From Variovorax sp. UMC13 (GTDB taxonomy: Bacteria > Pseudomonadota > Gammaproteobacteria > Burkholderiales > Burkholderiaceae_C): 64,000 nt of DNA. The notes under the pieces are model-generated. The model had not been told where the DNA came from. It saw only the letters and a list, made by a program, of their open reading frames with translations, and ran no database searches. The DNA is taken from NCBI RefSeq assembly GCF_014170375.1, contig NZ_LZZW01000036.1, positions 62,001 through 126,000 of the forward strand. The letters are read 5' to 3'. Numbering within the stretch: the stretch's first letter is position 1; every line of letters starts with the position of its first letter. Shown here piece by piece: positions 34,341-42,609 of this stretch. A program made the translations under genes and the position numbers.

Positions 34341-35942
34341 TTAGCGGCTGACCCAGGTGTCGTAGAGGCCGCCGCGCAGGCCCAGCGGCGAGGTGATCAG
34401 GTCGTTGACGCGTTTGTTCTGCACCGCGACCAGGTCCATCTCCATCAGCCAGATGATCGGGCTGTCGTCGACCAGCAGGCGCTGCAGTTCATGGAACAGC
34501 TGGTTGCGCTTGGCGCGGTCGGTCTCGGTCTGCGCCGCCACCCAGCGCTGGTCGACTTCGGGGTTGCTGTACTGCGAGACGTTGCCGAACGGGACCTTCG
34601 GATTGATCATCTTCGACCAGGTCTGGCGCTGCACGCCCAGCGTCGGGTCGGCCATGCCGATGGACCAGGTGGAGGTCATGTTGAAGTCGTACTCGTTGTG
34701 CACCTGGCGGACGAAGGTGGGGTAGTCGCGGCTGCGCAATTCGACGTCGATGCCCACCCGTGCCAGGGCCTGCTTGATGTACTCGCCCATGCGGCGGTAG
34801 TCCTCGCCGAAGGGCGAGACGTCGTGCACGATCTTGGTCCGCATGCCGTTGGCGCCGCGCTTGAGGCCGGCCTCGTCGAGCAGGCGGTTGGCGATCTCGA
34901 GCCGGTCCTTGACGTCGAACTTGGTGACGCCTTCGTCGGTGAACGCGCCCGAGGCCTTGACGAAGGACGAGATCGGTCCGACCGCCGGCTTGCCGAAGCC
35001 GTACCAGACGTTCTTGACCACGAAGTTGCGATCGATCGCATAGGCGATGGCCTGGCGCACCCGCTTGTCGTCGAGTGGCGGCCGCTTCACGTTGAGCTCG
35101 AGCATCATGACCGGCGCGATGGCTTCGTAGCCGCCCTTGGCGATCGTGATGTTGGGCAGCTTCTCGAGGCGCCGCATCTCCACCGGATTGATGGTGCCGA
35201 AGGTCGCCACGTCGATCTCGCCGCGCTCCACCGCGGCCGCGCGGGTCGCGCCGTCGGCGATGAAGCGGAAGATCAGCCGGTCCAGGTAGGGCCGACCCGG
35301 ACGCCAGTAGTTCTCGTTGCGCGCCAGTTCGATGAAGTTGCCCTTCTCCCAGCGCACGAACTTGAAGGGCCCGGTGCCGACGGGCTGGTTGACCGCCGGG
35401 TTGTTGCGGAAGTCGGTGCCCTCGTAGAGGTGCTTCGGAACGATCGGCGCCTCGAGGCTGGACAGGCCCATCATCAACGGCGGGTAGGGATAGGCCAGGT
35501 TGAGCACGGCGGTCCTCGCGTCCGGCGTGTCGATCGAGGTCACGGGCCCGAGGTTGCCCTGGCCGCGCGGGTGGTAGTCCTTGACGACCTTGAGCAGCGA
35601 GAACTGCACGTCGGCGCTGCTGAAGGGCTTGCCGTCGTGCCACTTCACGCCCTCGCGCAGCTTGAAGGTGATCTTCTTGCCGTCGGGACTCACCGTCCAC
35701 GACTCCGCCAGCGAGGGCTTGGGCTGCAGGTTCATGTCGTACTCGAGCAGGCCATCGAAGATCTTGGTGGCCAGCTCCGCGGTGGTGGGCGCCGAGCTCA
35801 GCGCGTTGGTGATCAGCGCCGGCTCGGGCGAGGTGGTGATCACCACCGTGCCGCCCGACTGCGGCGCGGCGGCGGCCATCGACGCGGCGAACATGACCGA
35901 CATTGCACAGGCAAGCTGGCGAAGACGCTTGAATGACTTCAT
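34341..35942 (-). CDS. ABC transporter periplasmic receptor, SBP family 5
   Basis: A 533-residue extracytoplasmic receptor of the dipeptide/nickel/glutathione family. The signal peptide is basic MKSFKRLRQ followed by LACAMSVMFAASMA and AAA. Family motifs include LAESWTVSPDGKKITFKLREGVKWHDG and VKRPPLDDKRVRQAIAYAID. It captures the solute for the permease and ATPases that follow. GGAG stands seven bases before the ATG. The first gene of the operon, divergent from the XRE-cupin regulator. Peptides are the usual ligand, but linkage to a Mo hydroxylase suggests a heterocycle, aldehyde precursor or conjugate (inference). Confidence 0.94.
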   Translation of the reverse strand: MKSFKRLRQLACAMSVMFAASMAAAAPQSGGTVVITTSPEPALITNALSSAPTTAELATKIFDGLLEYDMNLQPKPSLAESWTVSPDGKKITFKLREGVKWHDGKPFSSADVQFSLLKVVKDYHPRGQGNLGPVTSIDTPDARTAVLNLAYPYPPLMMGLSSLEAPIVPKHLYEGTDFRNNPAVNQPVGTGPFKFVRWEKGNFIELARNENYWRPGRPYLDRLIFRFIADGATRAAAVERGEIDVATFGTINPVEMRRLEKLPNITIAKGGYEAIAPVMMLELNVKRPPLDDKRVRQAIAYAIDRNFVVKNVWYGFGKPAVGPISSFVKASGAFTDEGVTKFDVKDRLEIANRLLDEAGLKRGANGMRTKIVHDVSPFGEDYRRMGEYIKQALARVGIDVELRSRDYPTFVRQVHNEYDFNMTSTWSIGMADPTLGVQRQTWSKMINPKVPFGNVSQYSNPEVDQRWVAAQTETDRAKRNQLFHELQRLLVDDSPIIWLMEMDLVAVQNKRVNDLITSPLGLRGGLYDTWVSR

Positions 35943-36282
35943 TCGGGTACTCCTGATGTGACGAATGCGTTGCACCGTGTTCGTTGCAACTTCTGGGCCA
36001 ATTTCATCCACAGTGAAAAAATGAACCGTTCCGACGTGGATTGCGAGGAGAACGGCATCGGATCGACTTCCTCATTCAGCCGTTCACAGGACACCTGCTC
36101 TCCCGCTCGAACCAATCTGGCGCCGATACGCCCCAGAAAGATGCAAGTACGAACGGAAATTTATCGTGTGAATGAAATTTGACCTATCCGCATCTTCACC
36201 AACGACACAGAAATTCACTGGTGGTATAAGGCTTGGCCGAGCGGTCGAAGGGTCGCTCGTCGCACCAACCAAGAGGAAGCAC
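35943..36282. promoter_or_regulatory. 340-bp divergent control region between transporter operon and XRE-cupin gene
   Basis: The longest gene-free stretch of the window, and less GC-rich than its surroundings. It holds GTTGCAAC (palindromic) near the receptor gene, a TTTCA-N7-TGAAA inverted repeat at 36002-36018, and an inverted pair of GTGRATGAAATT motifs (36000-36011 on minus, 36168-36179 on plus). TTCACTG occurs on the minus strand at 36011-36017 and on plus at 36214-36220. These are candidate regulator sites. No ORF with coding character was seen in it. Confidence 0.6.
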
Positions 36283-36873
36283 ATGGCCGTCGAAGAAGAC
36301 CTGGACGCCGAGACCCTGCGGGGCCTGGGCGATCGCCTGCGCAAGCTGCGCGCCGAGAGGCACATGACCCTGGCGGCGCTGTCGGAGCGCAGCCAGATCT
36401 CTGTGGGCATGTTGAGCCATATTGAACGCGGCAAGAGTTCGCCCTCGTTGAAGACGCTGGACCGGCTGCGCATCGCCCTGGGCGTGCCGCTGGCCAGCTT
36501 CTTCGACACCGACGCCGGCCAGAGCCAGGAACGCAGCGTGGTGACGCGTGTGCACCAGCGCTCCGCGCTGCTGTTCAGCGACTCGGGATTGACCAAGGAA
36601 CTGCTGTCCCCGGCCGGCCACCGCGAACTCGAGATGCTGATCCTGAGCATCGAACCCGGCGGCAGTTCGGGCCCGGACCCGTGGCGCCGCGTGGGTGAGA
36701 AATGCGGCATGGTGCTGCAGGGCCGCTTCGAACTGCAGGTGGGCGAGCAGCGCTACATCCTGGACGAGGGCGATGCCTTCCAGTTCGACAGCGCGCAACC
36801 CCATCGCTTCACCAACCTGGCCACGGGCACCACGCGCGTGATGTGGATCATCAAGTCGGAAGAGGCGGGCTGA
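36283..36873 (+). CDS. XRE-family regulator with C-terminal cupin domain
   Basis: A 196-residue regulator. Residues ~15-70 form a helix-turn-helix (LRKLRAERHMTLAALSERSQ, SVGMLSHIERGKSSPSL), and residues ~125-192 a cupin (GMVLQGRFELQVGEQRYIL, DAFQFDSAQPHRFTN). This is the PuuR-like architecture that senses small metabolites such as amines or amino acids. AAGAGGAAG stands before the ATG, which was preferred to an upstream TTG-type or ATG extension. Being divergent from the transporter-Mo hydroxylase operon, it likely controls it and itself. Confidence 0.92.
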   Translation: MAVEEDLDAETLRGLGDRLRKLRAERHMTLAALSERSQISVGMLSHIERGKSSPSLKTLDRLRIALGVPLASFFDTDAGQSQERSVVTRVHQRSALLFSDSGLTKELLSPAGHRELEMLILSIEPGGSSGPDPWRRVGEKCGMVLQGRFELQVGEQRYILDEGDAFQFDSAQPHRFTNLATGTTRVMWIIKSEEAG

Positions 36874-36888
36874 CCCCGCCGCGCGTGA

Positions 36889-38982
36889 CTAGGCCGAGGC
36901 CGCGGCTTCGGCCCGCTTCGCCGCCAGCGCCACATACCAATCCAGGCTGCCCGGGTTGGCCATCGCTTCGCGGTTGACCACCTTCTCGATCGGCTGCCCG
37001 AGCAGCAGCTTCTTGATCGGCAGCTCCTGCTTCTTGCCCGAGAGCGTGCGTGGGATCTCGGCCACCTGGAAGATGTCGTTGGGCAGGAAGCGCGGCGACA
37101 GCGAGGTCTTGATCGCGTCGTTGATCCTGGCGCGCATCGCGTCGTCGAGCGCGACGCCCGGGCGCAGCACCACGAACAGCGGCATGTAGCTGTCGCGGCC
37201 CAGGTACTCGAGGTCGACCACCATCGAGTCCAGCACCTCGGGCAGGCCCTCGACCGCGCTGTAGATCTCGCTGGTGCCCATGCGCAGGCCCTGGCGGTTG
37301 ATGGTGGCGTCGCTGCGGCCGTAGATGATGCAGCCGCCGTCCTCGCCCACCTTGAGCCAGTCGCCGTGGCGCCAGACGCCGGGGTAGGTGTCGAAGTAGC
37401 TCGAGAGGTAGCGCGGCCCCGGCTCGACGCCGGGCCGCCCCAAGTCGGAGCCGGACCCCCTCGGGGGGTGGGCGGCTTCGCCGCCCGGGGGCTGCACGAT
37501 CGGCTCGTCGCCCCAGAAGTACAGCGGCATCGAGGGGATGGGCTGCACGCAGACCAGCTCGCCGACCTCGCCGATCACCGGCTGGCCCTTTTCGTTCCAG
37601 GCCTCGACCGCGTGGCCGATCTGGCGGCACTGCATCTGGCCCGGCACTTCAGGCAGCTCGCGGTTGCCGCCGACGAAGGCGCCGCAGAAATCCGTGCCGC
37701 CCGAGATGTTGCACCACCAGATGTCCTTCGAACCCGCGGCGCGGAACTGCGCGCTGCCCCAACGCTGCACTTCCTCCGACAGCGGCGAGCCGGTGCTGCC
37801 CAGCACGCGCACACGCGACAGGTCGCCACAGGCCGAGGCCTCGACGCCGGCCTTCATGCAATGCGTGAAGTAGGCCGCGCCAGCGCCGAAGAAGGTCACG
37901 CGGTGCTTGGCGACGAAGCGCCAGAGCACGCTCCAGTCGGGCTTCTCCTTGCTGCCGGCCGGGTTGCCGTCGTAGAGCACGATGGTGGTGCCCGCGGCCA
38001 GGCCCGCGAGCTGGCAGTTCCACATGACCCAGCCGGTGGAGCTGTACCAGTGGAAGCGCTCGCCGAAGTTGTTGGCGCCGTAGCTGGCGCCGAAGTCGTT
38101 GTGCAGCCCGCAGGCGTACATGGTCATGATGATGCCGCCTTGCCCATGCACGATGGGCTTGGGCAGGCCGGTGGTGCCGCTCGAGTAGACGATCCAGATC
38201 GGATGGTCGAAGGGCAGCCACTCGGGCTCGAAGGCCGCGACCTCGGCGTCGTCGCGCGCGATGGCTTCGGTCCAGTCGGCGTCGGCCTCGATCTGCGTCG
38301 CTGCAAAAGGCGTGCGCAGCAGCAGCAGCTTGCGCACGCTGGGCAGCTGGCCGCGCAGTTCCTGCACCACCGCGCTGCGATCCAGCGCCTTGCCGCCGTA
38401 GTGCACGCCGTCGGCCGCGATCAGCAACGTGGGCTCGATCTGGCGGAGGCGGTCGACCACCGCGGCCGTGCCCATGTCGGGCGCGCACACGCTCCACACG
38501 GCGCCGATGCTGGTGCAGGCCAGGAAGGCGACCATGGTCTCGGGGATGTTGGGCAGGTAGGCCGCGACGCGGTCGCCGCGCCGCACGCCCAGCGCGCGCA
38601 AGCTGAGCGCCGCCGACGCGACCTGGCGCCGCAGCTCGGGCCAGCTCATCTCGCGCACCTGGCCGCGCTCGTCGTCGCTCACGATCGCCGGCATGCCCGC
38701 GGCGTGGGCCGCGTCGACATGGCGCAGCACTTCGCGCGCGTAGTTGACCTGTGCGCCGGGGAACCACACGGCGCCGGGCATGCGGTGCTCGGCCAGCACC
38801 GCGCTGTAGGGCGTGGGCGAGTGCATGCCGGCGTAGTCCCAGATGCTCTGCCAGAAGGCGTCGAGCTCGGTGGTCGACCAGCGCCACAGCGTGTCGTAGT
38901 CGTCGAAGCGCAGGCCGCGATGGTCACGCAGCCAGTCCTGGTAGAGACGGAGTTGGGGAACGTTCGGTGGTGCTGGATTCAT
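36889..38982 (-). CDS. acetoacetyl-CoA synthetase carrying an in-frame insertion
   Basis: A 697-residue AMP-forming ligase. Adenylation motifs are clear: WIVYSSGTTGLPKPIVHG (P-loop), STGWVMWN, SGGTDFCG, and the C-terminal YGRSDATINRQGLRMGTSEIY hinge region with the catalytic lysine in LSGKKQELPIKK. The WYSSTGWVMWN and N-terminal FWQSIWDYAG features fit acetoacetyl-CoA synthetases (AacS), normally about 650 residues. The excess is explained by 31 residues (493-523) rich in Pro and Gly between FWGD and RYLSSYFD, where other family members have about five. The segment is encoded by a hairpin-rich repeat (37414-37506). The enzyme activates acetoacetate; the BKACE at 7432 releases acetoacetate, a possible metabolic link. 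Confidence 0.9.
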   Translation of the reverse strand: MNPAPPNVPQLRLYQDWLRDHRGLRFDDYDTLWRWSTTELDAFWQSIWDYAGMHSPTPYSAVLAEHRMPGAVWFPGAQVNYAREVLRHVDAAHAAGMPAIVSDDERGQVREMSWPELRRQVASAALSLRALGVRRGDRVAAYLPNIPETMVAFLACTSIGAVWSVCAPDMGTAAVVDRLRQIEPTLLIAADGVHYGGKALDRSAVVQELRGQLPSVRKLLLLRTPFAATQIEADADWTEAIARDDAEVAAFEPEWLPFDHPIWIVYSSGTTGLPKPIVHGQGGIIMTMYACGLHNDFGASYGANNFGERFHWYSSTGWVMWNCQLAGLAAGTTIVLYDGNPAGSKEKPDWSVLWRFVAKHRVTFFGAGAAYFTHCMKAGVEASACGDLSRVRVLGSTGSPLSEEVQRWGSAQFRAAGSKDIWWCNISGGTDFCGAFVGGNRELPEVPGQMQCRQIGHAVEAWNEKGQPVIGEVGELVCVQPIPSMPLYFWGDEPIVQPPGGEAAHPPRGSGSDLGRPGVEPGPRYLSSYFDTYPGVWRHGDWLKVGEDGGCIIYGRSDATINRQGLRMGTSEIYSAVEGLPEVLDSMVVDLEYLGRDSYMPLFVVLRPGVALDDAMRARINDAIKTSLSPRFLPNDIFQVAEIPRTLSGKKQELPIKKLLLGQPIEKVVNREAMANPGSLDWYVALAAKRAEAAASA
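37414..37506 (-). repeat. palindromic repeat-like insertion inside acetoacetyl-CoA synthetase
   Basis: A GC-rich segment with two perfect hairpins, CCCCCTCGGGGGG at 37456-37468 and GGGCGGC-TTC-GCCGCCC at 37470-37486, in frame with the gene. It encodes a Pro/Gly-rich stretch missing from the family consensus at this place. The composition resembles intergenic palindromic repeats seen elsewhere in the window, though it is not the same sequence as the 91-bp family. Confidence 0.7.
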
Positions 38983-39079
38983 GAGGATTCGAAGCTTACG
39001 GCGCGCACCGCCGCCGCGCCCCACGGGAATGCCCGATGGCGCCGCGCGACTGTCCCGCGCGCGACGCGTCGCACTCGCT

Positions 39080-40369
39080 TCAGGGCGCGCGCGGTCCCCG
39101 GGTTGCCGGCTTCTTCTTGTCGCCGCCGAACAGCCGCTCGACCTGCTGGCCGATGCGCGCGCCGATGGCCGTGCCCACGCCCGGCAGCACGGCGGTGCCG
39201 ACGGCCGCGCCGGTGAGCGCGCCGCCGGTCAGCGAGAGTTCGGGATCGTCGAGCGTGCCGCCGAGCTTGAGCGGCACGCCGACCACGCCGTCGACGATGT
39301 CGACCGCCACCTCGCCATCGAGCTTGCGCAGGAAGATGCGCGCGCTGCCGGTGGCCGTGAGCACGCCGGAGCGTGCCTTCAGGTCGCTGTACTGCAGCCG
39401 CGTGCCGTCGCCCGTGGCCTGGGTGTCGAGGGTGCCGGTGAGCGAGTCGAGCGGCGTGCGCCCGCCCCGGCTGGTGCCCGCGCTGCGGATCGCCTTGGCC
39501 AGGTCGAAGCGGGTCAGCGTGGCCGGCTGCACCGTGAAGCGGGTGCGCGTGTGGGCGCTGCGCCAGAGCGCGCCCGCGTCCGCACCGGTGGCGCGCAACT
39601 CGGTGCGCCCGTTGACCTTGCCGGCCACGGGCGTGGAACGCCCGAAGCTTTTCATGAGCTGCTCGATGTCGACGTTGCGCGGCTCGAGTTGGCCGGTCAG
39701 CAGCAGGCTGCCGTCCTGGGCCGTCTCGAGCGCGGTCTGGCCGTTCCACGTGCCGCCGCCCACGTCGATCAGCGTGCGCCAGCGGTCCGCATCGCCTTCG
39801 CGCTCGAGGCGCAGGCGGACCGGGCTCGAGGCGTCGGCGGCCCGGCGCAGCTCGGCGCTGCGCGGGCGCCAGTGCGGATCGAAGTCGATCTCGCCGTCGT
39901 AGGCCAGCGCGATCTCGCGCCGGTCGATCCAGGTGACGTCGGTGAAGCGGACCTGCGCGACGGGCAGCGGGTCCAGCGTCCAGGCGCCGCCGCCCGGCGG
40001 CGATACCGCATCGCCCTGGCCACGGAAGGCCCGCACCGAAGCGCGCGGCAGGGCCACGCCGTCGGCCTCGGCCCAATCGATGCGGATGCGGCGCTCGAGC
40101 AGCGTGCGCCAGGGCGCGCGCAACTCGAGCCGGCGCACGCGGATCGGAGCGTCCTGCATGGTCGCCACCTCTTCCAGCACCAGGCGCGGCGTCGGCAGCA
40201 CCGACCAGTGCAGGCCGCCGATGCGCAGGCCGATGCCGGTGCGCTGCTCGAACTCGGCCTGCGCACGCGCGGCCAGCTCGGCGTTGCTGGGCACCCACCA
40301 AGCGAGCAGCCCGGCGGCCACCGCGAGCGCGGTCGCGCCACCTGCCAGCCAGAGCACCGAGCGTTTCAT
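39080..40369 (-). CDS. AsmA-like protein
   Basis: A 429-residue protein with an N-terminal membrane anchor (SVLWLAGGATALAVAAGLLAWW) and a large periplasmic part with the AsmA pattern: LHWSVLPTPRLVLEEV near the start and the C-terminal repeats AKAIRSA, DSLTGTLDTQATGDGT, KLGGTLDDPELSLTGGALTG. AsmA-like proteins are bridge-like lipid-transfer or envelope-homeostasis proteins between inner and outer membrane. It is shorter than E. coli AsmA (617). Start ATG gives a basic MKR before the helix. Confidence 0.87.
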   Translation of the reverse strand: MKRSVLWLAGGATALAVAAGLLAWWVPSNAELAARAQAEFEQRTGIGLRIGGLHWSVLPTPRLVLEEVATMQDAPIRVRRLELRAPWRTLLERRIRIDWAEADGVALPRASVRAFRGQGDAVSPPGGGAWTLDPLPVAQVRFTDVTWIDRREIALAYDGEIDFDPHWRPRSAELRRAADASSPVRLRLEREGDADRWRTLIDVGGGTWNGQTALETAQDGSLLLTGQLEPRNVDIEQLMKSFGRSTPVAGKVNGRTELRATGADAGALWRSAHTRTRFTVQPATLTRFDLAKAIRSAGTSRGGRTPLDSLTGTLDTQATGDGTRLQYSDLKARSGVLTATGSARIFLRKLDGEVAVDIVDGVVGVPLKLGGTLDDPELSLTGGALTGAAVGTAVLPGVGTAIGARIGQQVERLFGGDKKKPATRGPRAP

Positions 40370-40461
40370 GCGGCGAGCTTAGCCGCGCGGGGGTGACAGG
40401 CCGTGTAGTCGCGGGGCGCGTCCTGTCGCTATAGTTTTGACCATCTTTCTCTGGAGTCTCC

Positions 40462-40884
40462 ATGGCCATCTGGCAAAAACCCCTCTCGCTCGACATGATG
40501 GCGAAGGCTGCGGTCAACACCGCGTCCGCCCACCTGGGCATCGAATTCATCGAGATCGGCGACGACTTCCTGCGCGGCCGCGTGCCGGTGGACCAGCGCA
40601 CGGTGCAGCCCTTCGGCTTGCTGCACGGCGGCGTGTCGGTGGTGCTGGCCGAGACGCTGGGGTCGATGGGGGCCTACTATTCCTCGCCCGAAGGCCATGC
40701 CGCCGTGGGCCTGGACATCAACGCCAACCACCTGCGCTCGGCCCGCAGCGGCTGGGTCACGGGCACCGCCAGGCCGGTGCACCGCGGCCGCACGGTCCAG
40801 GTCTGGCAGATCGACCTGACGAACGAAGCCGGCGAGCTGACCTGCGTGTCGCGCATCACCATGTCCATGCTGCTCCCCAGGTAA
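40462..40884 (+). CDS. hotdog-fold acyl-CoA thioesterase (PaaI/YdiI type)
   Basis: A 140-residue hotdog protein. LLHGGVSVVLAETLGS holds the catalytic glutamate of the PaaI/YdiI (MenI) group, and VGLDINANHLRSA plus GTARPVHRGRTVQVWQ follow as expected. It hydrolyses aromatic or acyl-CoA thioesters, with 1,4-dihydroxy-2-naphthoyl-CoA or phenylacetyl-CoA type substrates possible. GGAG stands before the ATG and a TATAGT -10-like box lies 25-30 bp upstream. Two copies of a 91-bp repeat follow the stop after three bases. Confidence 0.92.
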   Translation: MAIWQKPLSLDMMAKAAVNTASAHLGIEFIEIGDDFLRGRVPVDQRTVQPFGLLHGGVSVVLAETLGSMGAYYSSPEGHAAVGLDINANHLRSARSGWVTGTARPVHRGRTVQVWQIDLTNEAGELTCVSRITMSMLLPR

Positions 40885-40887
40885 AAC

Positions 40888-40978
40888 GGCTCTCCCCCGA
40901 GGTCTCGCGCACTTCGTGTCGCTTCGCCTTCCCCCTCCGGGGGCGACGCCAGCGGCCCGGCAAAGCCGGTTCCGCGGC
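40888..40978 (+). repeat. 91-bp GC-rich repeat, first tandem copy
   Basis: Identical over 91 bp to the next copy (40986-41076) with a 7-bp spacer between. Each unit holds CCCCCTCCGGGGG and GGCCCGGCAAAGCCGGTTCC, able to form hairpins. It begins three bases after the thioesterase stop. A diverged copy follows gcdH. Confidence 0.95.
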
Positions 40979-40985
40979 AGCACTT

Positions 40986-41076
40986 GGCTCTCCCCCGAGG
41001 TCTCGCGCACTTCGTGTCGCTTCGCCTTCCCCCTCCGGGGGCGACGCCAGCGGCCCGGCAAAGCCGGTTCCGCGGC
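40986..41076 (+). repeat. 91-bp GC-rich repeat, second tandem copy
   Basis: Perfect duplicate of the unit at 40888-40978. Perfect identity over 91 bp in non-coding DNA points to a recent duplication or gene conversion. The NCS2 permease gene starts 112 bp later. Confidence 0.95.
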
Positions 41077-41188
41077 GTCTTGCGAACAGATTCCCCTCGT
41101 CGTTTGAAGCGTTGATTCATGCCGATCCGGGCCGCCAAAGCGCCTCGGAGCGGGCATCATCGGGCGCACTACAAACGAGGAGAAATCA

Positions 41189-42475
41189 ATGTCCGGAATC
41201 TTCCAATGGCGCGAGGTGCAGGCCACCGAGGGCGCGGTCGTGGCGCCCGACGAGCGGCTGCCCTGGCCGCAGACCGCCGCGATGGGCGTGCAGCACGTGA
41301 TCGCGATGTTCGGTGCCACGGTGCTGGCGCCGATCCTGATGGGCTTCAACCCCAACATCGCGATCCTGATGAGCGGCGTCGGCACCCTGCTCTTCTTCTT
41401 CATCACCGGCGGGCGCGTGCCCAGCTACCTGGGCTCGAGCTTCGCCTTCATCGGCGTGGTGATCGCGGCCAGCGGCTATGCGGGCACCGGCCCCAACGCC
41501 AACCTGGCGGTGGCGCTGGGCGGCATCGTGGCCTGCGGCGTGCTCTACATCCTGATCGGCCTGCTGGTGCAGGCCATCGGCACCGGCTGGATCGAGCGCT
41601 TCATGCCGCCGGTGGTGACCGGCGCCGTGGTGGCGGTGATCGGGCTCAACCTGGCCAACGTGCCGATCAAGAACATGGCGGCGAACAACTTCGACGCCTG
41701 GATGCAGGCCGTGACCTTCCTCTGCGTGGGCCTGGTGGCGGTGTTCGCGCGCGGCATGGTGCAGCGCCTGCTGATCCTGGTCGGGCTGATCCTGGCGACG
41801 GTGGTCTATGCGGCGCTCACCAACGGCCTGGGCCTGGGCAAGCCGATGGACCTGAGCGGCATCGCCAAGGCGGCCTGGTTCGGCCTGCCGGTGTTCACCA
41901 CGCCGGTGTTCACCGGCAGCGCGATGCTGCTGATCGCCCCGGTGGCGATCATCCTGGTGGCCGAGAACCTGGGCCACCTGAAGGCCGTGACGGCCATGAC
42001 CGGGCGCAACCTGGACCCGCTGATGGGCCGCGCCTTCATCGCCGACGGCGTGGCGACGGTGGTCAGCGGCTCGGCCGGCGGCACCGGCGTGACCACCTAT
42101 GCCGAGAACATCGGCGTGATGGCCGCCACCCGCATCTACTCCACGGCGGTGTTCGTGGTGGCCGCGCTGATCGCGCTGGTGCTGGGCTTCTCGCCCAAGT
42201 TCGGCGCGCTGATCCAGGCCATCCCGCTGCCGGTGATGGGCGGCGTGAGCATCGTGGTGTTCGGCCTGATCGCGGTCGCGGGCGCCAAGATCTGGGTCGA
42301 CAACAAGGTCGACTTCTCGCAAAACCGCAACCTGATCGTGGCGGCGATCACGCTGATCATCGGCACCGGCGACTTCACGCTCAAGTTCGGCCAGTTCGCG
42401 CTGGGCGGCATCGGGACCGCCACCTTTGGCGCGATCATCCTGTGGGCGCTGCTGGGCCGCGCACGCAACGCCTGA
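41189..42475 (+). CDS. NCS2-family uracil/xanthine permease (UraA-like)
   Basis: A 428-residue carrier with about 12-14 hydrophobic segments. The NCS2 signature regions are present: QHVIAMFGATVLAPIL in helix 1, VAENLGHLKAV with the conserved Glu, and GSAGGTGVTTYAENIGVMA with the second. This pattern matches UraA-type proton-coupled uracil transporters. GAGGAG lies seven bases before the ATG. A hairpin follows the stop. Confidence 0.92.
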   Translation: MSGIFQWREVQATEGAVVAPDERLPWPQTAAMGVQHVIAMFGATVLAPILMGFNPNIAILMSGVGTLLFFFITGGRVPSYLGSSFAFIGVVIAASGYAGTGPNANLAVALGGIVACGVLYILIGLLVQAIGTGWIERFMPPVVTGAVVAVIGLNLANVPIKNMAANNFDAWMQAVTFLCVGLVAVFARGMVQRLLILVGLILATVVYAALTNGLGLGKPMDLSGIAKAAWFGLPVFTTPVFTGSAMLLIAPVAIILVAENLGHLKAVTAMTGRNLDPLMGRAFIADGVATVVSGSAGGTGVTTYAENIGVMAATRIYSTAVFVVAALIALVLGFSPKFGALIQAIPLPVMGGVSIVVFGLIAVAGAKIWVDNKVDFSQNRNLIVAAITLIIGTGDFTLKFGQFALGGIGTATFGAIILWALLGRARNA

Positions 42476-42521
42476 AGCGGCACCGGGCACGGCCCGAGTT
42501 GAAACGCGATGCAAGAAATGT

Positions 42522-42556
42522 GTGGGCCGGCGGGGCTGAAGCCCCAACGGCCCCAC
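42522..42556 (+). terminator. hairpin downstream of NCS2 permease gene
   Basis: GTGGGCCG pairs with CGGCCCCAC (one bulge) outside, GGGGC with GCCCC inside around a TGAA loop. There is no run of T after it, so it may be a weak or Rho-assisted terminator that separates the permease from minC. Confidence 0.45.
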
Positions 42557-42609
42557 CCGGCACAGCGGCAGGCCGTTAGACTTCAACGCTTTTCGGACGA
42601 CCTTTTCAC

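Noticed and set aside
36228..36268. A tRNA-like stretch: TGGCCGAGCGGTCGAAGG followed by CACCA resembles the D-arm of tRNA-Ser and a 3' CCA end
   Set aside because: No anticodon arm or T-arm fits in the ~40 bases and there is no acceptor pairing. It is a chance likeness or a short tRNA relic in the leader of the XRE-cupin gene.
40888..41076. CRISPR array suggested by the direct repeats
   Set aside because: Only two 91-bp units with a 7-bp spacer, no cas genes; the unit is a hairpin-forming repeat.
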